Below, piece after piece: positions 1 through 5,931 of a stretch of DNA of 5,931 bases. Source of the stretch: Candidatus Brocadiia bacterium (GTDB lineage Bacteria > Planctomycetota > MHYJ01 > JACQXL01); the NCBI GenBank assembly GCA_020062035.1, contig JAGUXD010000063.1:1-5931 (forward strand), given 5' to 3'. The notes under the pieces were generated by a model that did no database searches, was not told where the DNA came from, and saw only the letters and a list, made by a program, of their open reading frames with translations. Made by a program: the position numbers and the translations under genes. Numbering within the stretch: the first letter of the stretch is position 1; each line of letters starts with the position of its first letter.

Positions 1-322
1 AGAACTTACGATGTTTTTCTACGAGTTTAGAAAGAGGCATCCCCTGAACATATTCCATTATGAAGAAATGAGAGCCCTGATATTCACCAGCGCTGTAGAC
101 CTGAATAATATGCTCTTCGGCTAATTTAGCCAGACATTCTGCCTCTCTGCGGAAGCGCCTGACAAAATCCGCATCCACAGTAAGTTCTTTCTTGAGGAAC
201 TTGATAGCAACCTATCTGTTAAGTGAGACCTGTTTGCCTAAATAAACCTCACCCCAGGCACCCTTGCCCAGTAATTTAGAACGGTCAAGTTCAAAATCAC
301 CACTAATAATTTCTACTGACAT
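1..322 (-). pseudogene. Hanks-type Ser/Thr protein kinase, N-terminal part, interrupted by in-frame TAG; runs off window
   Basis: Reading the minus strand from the ATG at 322-320 gives a protein kinase N-lobe. It begins MSVEIISGDFELDRSKLLGK, with the glycine-rich loop GKGAWGEVY at residues 19-27 (G19, G21, G24, V26) and the ATP-anchoring VAIK with K41. A helix-C-like stretch RRFRREAECLAKL follows, then HIIQVYSAGEYQG and the hinge-like FIMEYVQG. The frame is still open at the window edge after about 107 codons, so the catalytic loop is not visible. Codon 37 is TAG (212-214), between NR and VAIK, where kinases of this family often have Gln (NRQVAIK); a single CAG-to-TAG change would explain it. 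Homology continues in the same frame after the stop, so this is a nonsense mutation, a base-calling error or a readthrough site, not a frameshift. The ATG lies 2 nt beyond the ispG TGA, implying co-transcription and possible translational coupling. No Shine-Dalgarno motif precedes it. The kinase identity is firm; its target is unknown. Confidence 0.85.
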
Positions 323-324
323 AG

Positions 325-1473
325 TCAAATTGCTTTAATCTCTTTTATTAACTCGCTAACAATTTTAGATTCCGGCACTTTTCGTATTCTGATGCCGTGC
401 TTAAATAGAAACCCAAAATTCTGTCCGCCTGCTATTCCAACATCGCAATCTTCTGCTTCACCTGGTCCATTTACCACACAGCCCATTATTGCTACCTTGA
501 TATTTTTGTCTTTTCTGCCGAAGGCGGATCCGCCGCTGGCGGATAGTTCTGGTATTCTTTCTATCCGTGATTTTACTTTTTCAGTAATCCTGACAATATC
601 TATTTTACATCTGGCACAAGTAGGACAGGAAATAATTTCAAGTCCTTGCTTTCTTAAGCCGAGCGATTCTAATATCTTATAGCCGATCCTAACCTCATCC
701 TCGGGCGGACCTGTAATAGACACCCGAATCGTATCGCCAATACCTTCCAGAAGCAAAACGCCGATACCAATAGATGATTTTACCGTTGCGTCAATAATCG
801 TTCCGCTTGCTGTTATCCCTAAATGAAAAGGATAATCACACCGTGTAGACAGTTCACGATACGCCTCTATCGTAGAAATTACATCTGATGATTTTAATGA
901 TACCATTATATTATGAAAATTCAAGAATTCAAGAAATCTAATATATTCTAATGCGGCCCGAGATAAAATTTGGGATTGCTTGGACGGTATTTTATTTGCT
1001 GGGCTTATGCCATAGGCAGGTCCGCTGCGGCGGACAATCTCATGCCTGAGAGCAGAACGATACCAACCCCTGACAGAGCCGGAGTTTATTCCAACCCTTA
1101 TCGGAATACGGGCTCTCTTGGCGGACTTCACTATTTCTATTAACGGCTCTTTATCAGTCATATTACCAGGATTCAATCTGACCGCATCTATGCCCTGTTT
1201 GATGGACTCCAAAGCCAGTTTCGGATTAAAGTGTATATCTACTTCTATCGGAATGCGAATACTTTTCTTAATCCTGGGAAGAGATAAAGCGGATTGATAA
1301 TCCGGCACAGCGATTCTGATAATCTCGCAACCTAATTTTTCTAATTCTCTTATTTGCCTGACAGTTGCTTTAATATCTCTGGTATCGGTTTTAGTCATTG
1401 ACTGAACCGAGACCAGAGCCAAGCCACCTATTTTGACCTTCCCAACCAAGACCGCTTTTGTCTTCCGACGCAT
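325..1473 (-). CDS. ispG: 4-hydroxy-3-methylbut-2-enyl diphosphate synthase (IspG/GcpE)
   Basis: IspG is the [4Fe-4S] enzyme of the MEP isoprenoid pathway that reductively converts methylerythritol cyclodiphosphate to HMBPP in the cytosol. The 382-residue product has the short bacterial two-domain form. An N-terminal TIM barrel begins with VKIGG and VSVQSMTKTDTRD (14-33) and includes the IPIEVDIHF and LNPGN stretches (74-104) and VGINSGS (127-133). The C-terminal cluster domain carries C283 and C286 (SCPTC), C332 (MGCVVNGPGEA) and E339, the three Cys and one Glu expected as cluster ligands. The ATG at 1473 was chosen because MRRKT leads directly into family homology; the in-frame extension to 1599 is hydrophobic, lacks homology and overlaps the divergent atpD start. 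From memory of the E. coli protein (372 aa), two stretches are longer here: about 19 residues after INSGS (around 134-172) and about 14 residues before the last Cys (around 307-327). Each contains a GC-rich palindrome. All ligands are intact, so the enzyme is probably functional. Confidence 0.95.
   Translation of the reverse strand: MRRKTKAVLVGKVKIGGLALVSVQSMTKTDTRDIKATVRQIRELEKLGCEIIRIAVPDYQSALSLPRIKKSIRIPIEVDIHFNPKLALESIKQGIDAVRLNPGNMTDKEPLIEIVKSAKRARIPIRVGINSGSVRGWYRSALRHEIVRRSGPAYGISPANKIPSKQSQILSRAALEYIRFLEFLNFHNIMVSLKSSDVISTIEAYRELSTRCDYPFHLGITASGTIIDATVKSSIGIGVLLLEGIGDTIRVSITGPPEDEVRIGYKILESLGLRKQGLEIISCPTCARCKIDIVRITEKVKSRIERIPELSASGGSAFGRKDKNIKVAIMGCVVNGPGEAEDCDVGIAGGQNFGFLFKHGIRIRKVPESKIVSELIKEIKAI
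523..544. repeat. GC-rich palindromic element inside ispG (C-terminal site)
   Basis: Two overlapping perfect inverted repeats lie here. GGCGGATCCGCC (523-534) is a 12-bp palindrome, and ATCCGCC-GCT-GGCGGAT (528-544) forms a 7-bp stem with a 3-nt loop. A smaller GCC-GAA-GGC hairpin (517-525) abuts on the left. The element is much more GC-rich than its surroundings and encodes the low-complexity LSASGGSAFG (310-319) of IspG. This lies between the second and third cluster cysteines, where the E. coli protein as I recall it is about 14 residues shorter. It shares a TCCGC...GCGGA core with the element at 1014-1047. The insertion origin is inference. Confidence 0.7.
1014..1047. repeat. GC-rich palindromic element inside ispG (central site)
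   Basis: The core GTCCGC-TGCG-GCGGAC (1020-1035) is a perfect 6-bp stem with a 4-nt loop. An outer pair AGGCA (1014-1018) / TGCCT (1043-1047) extends it across an asymmetric internal loop of 1 and 7 nt. It encodes IspG residues around 143-154 (VRRSGPAYG within a longer extra stretch), where the E. coli enzyme as I recall it is about 19 residues shorter. The TCCGC/GCGGA core matches the element at 523-544, suggesting one dispersed family of in-frame palindromic insertions. Confidence 0.65.
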
Positions 1474-1480
1474 AGATATT

Positions 1481-1509
1481 ATTATGAAACGAGTTATCAA
1501 ATAAAGCAA
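1481..1509 (-). promoter_or_regulatory. Putative sigma70-type promoter of ispG-kinase, placed for a leaderless start
   Basis: On the minus strand, TTGCTT (1509-1504; 3 of 6 matches to TTGACA) is followed after 17 bp by CATAAT (1486-1481; 5 of 6 matches to TATAAT). The -10 box ends 7 nt before the ispG ATG at 1473, so transcription would begin at or next to the start codon. No Shine-Dalgarno motif is present in this stretch. The weak -35 keeps confidence modest. Confidence 0.45.
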
Positions 1510-1516
1510 TAAAAAC

Positions 1517-1544
1517 TTGGCTTTTAAGAAAGTGATATTATAAT
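1517..1544 (+). promoter_or_regulatory. Putative sigma70-type promoter of the atpD-like gene, placed for a leaderless start
   Basis: TTGGCT (1517-1522; 4 of 6 matches to TTGACA), a 16-bp spacer and a perfect TATAAT (1539-1544) lie directly before the gene. The -10 box ends 8 nt before the ATG at 1553, so the expected start point (about 1551-1552) leaves essentially no 5' leader, and no Shine-Dalgarno motif is present. TATAAT lies within the 10-bp palindrome TATTATAATA (1536-1545). Confidence 0.55.
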
Positions 1545-1546
1545 AA

Positions 1547-2947
<1,401 letters not shown>

Positions 2948-3027
2948 GAACGCCTTGTTTCTCATTTCTCCTCTTTTAGGTATGAATATCTCCTTCTTGA
3001 TAGTATAAGGAAATTATATTAAATCTT

Positions 3028-3107
3028 GCCACAGAGACACAGAGTTCATAGAGGCCCACAGGGATTATAAATAAATTCTGTCTCGGTGTCCTCTGTGCCT
3101 CTGTGGC
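3028..3107. repeat. Intergenic foldback repeat, copy 1 (CCACAGAG-type)
   Basis: The left arm GCCACAGAGACACAGAG (3028-3044) pairs with the right arm CTCTGTGCCTCTGTGGC (3091-3107), with one mismatch in 17 and a 46-nt loop. It lies between the atpD-like stop and the promoter of the next gene. The T-rich stretch after the right arm (3108-3118) means it might also act as a transcription terminator for atpD, but the loop is long and the U-tract imperfect. A related, more diverged copy lies at 5521-5648. Repeats ending in CTCTGTG...CTCTGTGG are, to my knowledge, scattered between genes in several environmental bacterial genomes. Confidence 0.85.
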
Positions 3108-3116
3108 TAATTTTTC

Positions 3117-3145
3117 TTGACATCTGAGAAATAATTTTCTACAAA
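3117..3145 (+). promoter_or_regulatory. Sigma70-type promoter of the gspE/pilB-PilZ gene
   Basis: A perfect TTGACA (3117-3122), an optimal 17-bp spacer and TACAAA (3140-3145; 4 of 6 matches to TATAAT) precede the gene. The predicted start point, about 7 nt after the -10 (around 3152), leaves a leader of only about 5 nt before the ATG at 3157, and no Shine-Dalgarno motif is visible. The -35 box lies 10 nt beyond the right arm of the foldback repeat. Confidence 0.65.
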
Positions 3146-3156
3146 GCAGTTTAGAT

Positions 3157-5445
3157 ATGATTAAAAACGAGAATATTTTAGGTGAGATTCTGGTTAAGAA
3201 GGGGATTATTACATCTCAAGCACTTTCACAGGTCCAGGAAACACGGCTTAAAACATTCGGTAAATTAATCCCGACCATTATTTCACTTAATTTAGCAAAG
3301 GAGGACCCTATTTTACGCGCGGTTGCTGAAGAATTGAATCTGCCCATCATCAGGCTACGGGACACTACCATAGAAGACAAGGTAATCAAAAAGGTGCCGG
3401 TGCGATTTGCGGTATATTATCGGTTTATGCCCATCAAACTTATCTCTTCTTCACCTGACGCAAGCGGCAAAATATACGAACAACTTACTATTGCAGTGCC
3501 GTATCCTTTGGATATACGAACACGCGATGAATTACGGCTCCATCTCGGTTTAGAGATAGAAATGGTCTTAAGCCCTTCTGATGAGATTATTCAGGCAATC
3601 AAGAAATATTACGGCTTCGCGGCTGACACCCTTGAAAAGATGACGCGCTATGGAATGGAAAATATAATTGACACCTCTATTTCACAAGCCGAAGAAAAAG
3701 TAGAAGACATAGAACTGGCAGAAAAGACCGAAGACGCATCTGTAATTAAACTGGTAAATCAGATAATGTTAGAAGCCCACAACAAACGCGCAACTGATAT
3801 CCATATTGAGCCATATCGCGGTAAACTTAAATTGCGTTATCGGGTTGACGGCATTATTTACAATACGAATATCCCGCCTGCGATGAAGAAATTCTATCCC
3901 TCTATCCTCTCGCGCATCAAGATTATGTCCAATCTGAACATCGTGGAAAGACGGCTTCCCCAGGACGGCAGGTGTATTATAAAGACCGAAAAAGAGACCT
4001 TTGATATGCGAGTCTCTATTATTCCAACCCCCTGGGGCGAAAGCATTGTCATCCGCCTCCTGCCGACCAAGATGCTGTATTCTTTATCAGAATTGGGCCT
4101 GGAGCCGGATGAACTTTCAGTCCTCACTAAACTCCTTGACAAACCGCACGGAATTATATTTGTAACAGGACCAACTGGCAGTGGAAAAACAACCACCCTG
4201 TATGCTTCTCTCTCGCGACTTAATACGCCTGATGTAAAGATTCTCACCATAGAAGACCCGATAGAATACGAATTGGAAGGGATTACCCAGATACAGGTGA
4301 TGCCTGAGATTGGCTTGACCTTTGCCAGAGGGTTACGAAGTATGCTCAGGCACGACCCTGATATTATGATGGTAGGGGAGGTGCGTGATTTTGAGACCGC
4401 AGAAATCACTATCAGAATCGCCTTAACAGGGCACCTAATCTTCTCCACTCTTCACACGAACGATGCCGCAAGTTCAGTCACCCGTCTCATAGATATGGGC
4501 ATTGAACCGTATCTTATTTCTTCATCTGTTGAATCATTTATTGCCCAGCGATTAGTCAGAACCATTTGCCCTCACTGTAAAATAGAAGATACAATGATTC
4601 CTGTTGAATTAGTCAAAAAGGAATTTAATCTTCCTGAAGATACCGACCCGAAGACACTGAAAATTTATAAAGGCAGGGGCTGTGATAATTGTAATTCCAC
4701 CGGATACCTTGGTAGAACCGCTATCTATGAGATTTTATTAGTTGATGATAAGATAAGAAAATTAGTTATCTCAAAAAGCCCGTCTGATGAAATTAAAATA
4801 TCCGCAATGAAAAGCGGGATGAAAACACTCCGTCAGAGTGGATACAATAAAATGATTACAGGGCTTACAACCTTTGATGAGGTAACCCGGATTACACCTG
4901 CTGACCCGAGTATAAGACCTGAAATAGTTAGCGCATATATCCCTAAACTAAAAACCGAGCCAGTCGCGGTAGAAACTGCTCGCAGTGAGCGAAGCGAAAC
5001 TGAGATACAACGTTCACCAACCCGCGAACCCCAGCCGAAGACGGAAACTGCAGACACACCGATGAACATCGGAGCGGGCAGGGTCTATAAACGTCTCTCC
5101 TCACGAATACCCTTAGAATACACTTTGTATAAAATATCGGTCAATGCCGCTCCGGAAAAACAGACCAAGACATCCAAGGCAATGACAGTGGATGTCTCAG
5201 CAACCGGTATCCTATTTGAGACCAATGAACCACTTTTAATTGGCTCTATTCTGAGATTAAAGATATTTATTCCTTCTATACCCACCATAGAGGCACTCAC
5301 AAGGGTTCAGCGAGTAGAAGTCGCCAAGAGTGATGACAAGCGCTCCACCTTTTCTGAAGACAGATACTGGGCAAGTTGCTATTACCTTGATATAGAAACC
5401 TCAGCCAAATCACATCTGGACACCTACATCCAACAACGAACTTAA
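3157..5445 (+). CDS. GspE/PilB-family assembly ATPase with C-terminal PilZ domain
   Basis: This is a hexameric cytoplasmic motor ATPase of the type II secretion / type IV pilus family (762 aa; relatives are usually about 500-570). Residues 1-150 are an MshEN-like N-terminal domain (ILGEILVKKGIITSQAL). The ATPase core shows TDIHIEP (213-219), RYRVDG (227-232), NIVERRLPQDGR (261-272), Walker A GPTGSGKT (338-345), the Asp box TIEDPIE (364-370), Walker B HDPDIMMVGEVRD (399-411) and the His box GHLIFSTLHTNDA (425-437). A tetracysteine zinc motif follows: C471, C474, C509, C512. After a Pro/Glu/Thr-rich linker (about 578-643) comes a PilZ domain with both c-di-GMP motifs, RxxxR (R646-R650) and DxSxxG (D679, S681, G684). 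All ATPase signatures are intact. The fusion implies direct c-di-GMP control of a pilus or secretion motor (inference). No other pilus or secretion genes are in the window, so PilB, MshE and GspE roles cannot be told apart. The ATG at 3157 fits the promoter and the start of homology. Confidence 0.93.
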   Translation: MIKNENILGEILVKKGIITSQALSQVQETRLKTFGKLIPTIISLNLAKEDPILRAVAEELNLPIIRLRDTTIEDKVIKKVPVRFAVYYRFMPIKLISSSPDASGKIYEQLTIAVPYPLDIRTRDELRLHLGLEIEMVLSPSDEIIQAIKKYYGFAADTLEKMTRYGMENIIDTSISQAEEKVEDIELAEKTEDASVIKLVNQIMLEAHNKRATDIHIEPYRGKLKLRYRVDGIIYNTNIPPAMKKFYPSILSRIKIMSNLNIVERRLPQDGRCIIKTEKETFDMRVSIIPTPWGESIVIRLLPTKMLYSLSELGLEPDELSVLTKLLDKPHGIIFVTGPTGSGKTTTLYASLSRLNTPDVKILTIEDPIEYELEGITQIQVMPEIGLTFARGLRSMLRHDPDIMMVGEVRDFETAEITIRIALTGHLIFSTLHTNDAASSVTRLIDMGIEPYLISSSVESFIAQRLVRTICPHCKIEDTMIPVELVKKEFNLPEDTDPKTLKIYKGRGCDNCNSTGYLGRTAIYEILLVDDKIRKLVISKSPSDEIKISAMKSGMKTLRQSGYNKMITGLTTFDEVTRITPADPSIRPEIVSAYIPKLKTEPVAVETARSERSETEIQRSPTREPQPKTETADTPMNIGAGRVYKRLSSRIPLEYTLYKISVNAAPEKQTKTSKAMTVDVSATGILFETNEPLLIGSILRLKIFIPSIPTIEALTRVQRVEVAKSDDKRSTFSEDRYWASCYYLDIETSAKSHLDTYIQQRT
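4975..4996. repeat. Palindromic GC-rich tract in the ATPase-PilZ linker
   Basis: ACTGC-TC-GCAGT (4975-4986) is a perfect 5-bp inverted repeat. It overlaps a GCGA-rich stretch (TGAGCGAAGCGAA, 4985-4997) that can form a second small foldback with the preceding CTCGC. It encodes ETARSERSETE in the low-complexity linker between the ATPase and PilZ domains. It may be a mobile-repeat remnant or just codon-level simple sequence; confidence is low. Confidence 0.35.
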
Positions 5446-5520
5446 ATGCCCCTCATCCCACTATCATAGTTATCGGGTCTGAGTATCCTTTAATCTGGGA
5501 CTAATCTGTGGACACATACT

Positions 5521-5648
5521 CTCGTAGAGACTCAGAGTTCGCAGAGAATACTATAAGAAGACCAAGAATACAAGAGTATTTCCCTTCTGGTTTTCTGGCT
5601 TCCTTATAGAATTATAATTATCTCTGTGACCTCTGTGCCTCCGCGGTG
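5521..5648. repeat. Intergenic foldback repeat, copy 2 (longer, diverged)
   Basis: The outer arms resemble copy 1 at 3028-3107. The left arm TAGAGACTCAGAGTTCGCAG (5525-5544) matches the copy 1 left arm and its flank. The right arm TCTCTGTGACCTCTGTGCCT (5621-5640) and the following CCGCGGTG match the copy 1 right arm. The interior is itself self-complementary: CTATAAG (5551-5557) pairs with CTTATAG (5603-5609), and AATAC-AAGA-GTATT (5567-5580) forms a perfect small hairpin. The whole 128 bp reads as a long imperfect inverted repeat, in the same orientation as copy 1, so the two copies flank the secretion ATPase gene. Confidence 0.75.
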
Positions 5649-5668
5649 AAAATTAAGATATAATTGGT

Positions 5669-5860
5669 GGATTAAGCGATAGATTAAGCAGTAGAGTAAG
5701 AGATAGAGTAAGTACTCCAGTAAGCACTCCGGATAGCACTCTGGATAGCACTGCAGTAAGCACTGCGGAAAGCACAAGAGGAAGCAGTAGATTAAGCAGT
5801 CCAGTAAGCAGTGAAGTAAGCAGTGGATTAAGCAGTGGATTAAGCGGTAGATTAAGCAGT
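5669..5860. repeat. Tandem array of sixteen degenerate 12-bp units
   Basis: Sixteen back-to-back units of exactly 12 bp share the approximate consensus AGATTAAGCAGT, with no length variation. Exact AGATTAAGCAGT occurs at 5681, 5789 and 5849, and GGATTAAGCAGT at 5825. The middle units (5717-5776) drift to forms such as CCGGATAGCACT and GCAGTAAGCACT. Positions 7-9 (AGC) and 10-12 (AGT or ACT) are most conserved and positions 1-6 most variable. There are no spacers, so it is not a CRISPR array. One plus-strand frame is open from 5657 to the window end and would encode a four-residue repeat ending Ser-Ser/Thr. It has no ATG, GTG or TTG start, and one minus-strand frame is also open, so coding is unproven. 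Confidence 0.9.
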
Positions 5861-5931
5861 AGTAAAGGCGTATGGGATAGTATTCCCCCCTATCACCTTG
5901 AATTTCAATCTAACCCTTTGTCAGTGATGAG

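Larger units (their letters stand above)
5446..5931. other. Region without a supported gene at the right end
   Basis: No protein with a plausible start codon and recognisable homology is visible in these 486 bases. The first 75 bases hold nothing I can name, and no strong terminator hairpin follows the preceding stop codon. They are followed by a foldback repeat (5521-5648) and a 12-bp tandem array (5669-5860). The last 71 bases include a run of six C (5884-5889) flanked by GATAG and CTATC, a weak 5-bp inverted pair, and otherwise nothing identifiable. Confidence 0.7.

Noticed and set aside
212..214. Genetic code with TAG reassigned to an amino acid
   Set aside because: None of the three complete genes contains an in-frame TAG, so one TAG in the kinase is better explained by mutation or sequencing error.
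392..682. Plus-strand open frame of 96 codons opposite ispG
   Set aside because: It lies wholly within the well-supported ispG gene on the other strand, is Pro/Ser-rich without recognisable motifs and has no promoter or ribosome-binding signal.
2986..3020. Rho-independent terminator after the atpD-like gene (TCCTT...AAGGA hairpin)
   Set aside because: The stem is only 5 bp and AT-rich with an 11-nt loop and no following T-run; too weak to call.
3894..4448. Minus-strand open frame of 184 codons opposite the ATPase core
   Set aside because: It overlaps the most conserved part of the assembly ATPase, and its translation shows no known motif; it is an antisense by-product of codon composition.
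5669..5860. CRISPR array
   Set aside because: Units are 12 bp and directly abutting, with no unique spacers and no cas genes nearby.
5657..5931. Repeat-protein gene on the plus strand (open frame through the 12-bp array)
   Set aside because: There is no ATG, GTG or TTG start in frame, no promoter or homology, and a minus-strand frame is equally open; kept only as a possibility in the findings.

Overview
The window is bacterial, with moderately low GC content by eye, and carries four protein-coding loci. On the minus strand are ispG (325-1473) and, 2 nt downstream of it, the N-terminus of a Hanks-type Ser/Thr kinase that runs off the left edge. On the plus strand are an atypical, solitary F1-ATPase beta subunit (1553-2947) and a 762-residue GspE/PilB-type secretion or pilus ATPase with a C-terminal PilZ domain (3157-5445). 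Hanks-type kinases, absence of Shine-Dalgarno motifs, foldback intergenic repeats and a PilZ-fused assembly ATPase would suit a planctomycete-like or uncultivated candidate-phylum bacterium. That placement is a low-confidence inference; nothing here fixes the taxonomy.

Layout: 1-322 (-) is the kinase, interrupted by an in-frame TAG just before the VAIK motif. 325-1473 (-) is ispG, with two GC-rich palindromic elements inside the reading frame. 1474-1552 is a 79-bp divergent promoter region. 1553-2947 (+) is the atpD-like gene. 2948-3156 holds a foldback repeat and a clear -35/-10 promoter. 3157-5445 (+) is the gspE/pilB-PilZ gene. 5446-5931 has no supported gene; it holds a second, longer foldback repeat and a 192-bp array of sixteen degenerate 12-bp tandem units.

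The genes do not form one pathway. IspG is an isoprenoid-synthesis enzyme and shares an apparent transcription unit with a signalling kinase. The beta-like protein has no other ATP synthase subunit beside it. The assembly ATPase would power a type IV pilus or type II secretion machine and has a built-in c-di-GMP-binding type domain. The most interesting signals are: the ATPase-PilZ architecture with a weakened N-terminal MshEN motif; promoter -10 boxes so close to the ATG of all three complete genes that leaderless or nearly leaderless mRNAs are predicted; palindromic elements inside ORFs, resembling in principle the Rickettsia palindromic elements; and the 12-bp array.
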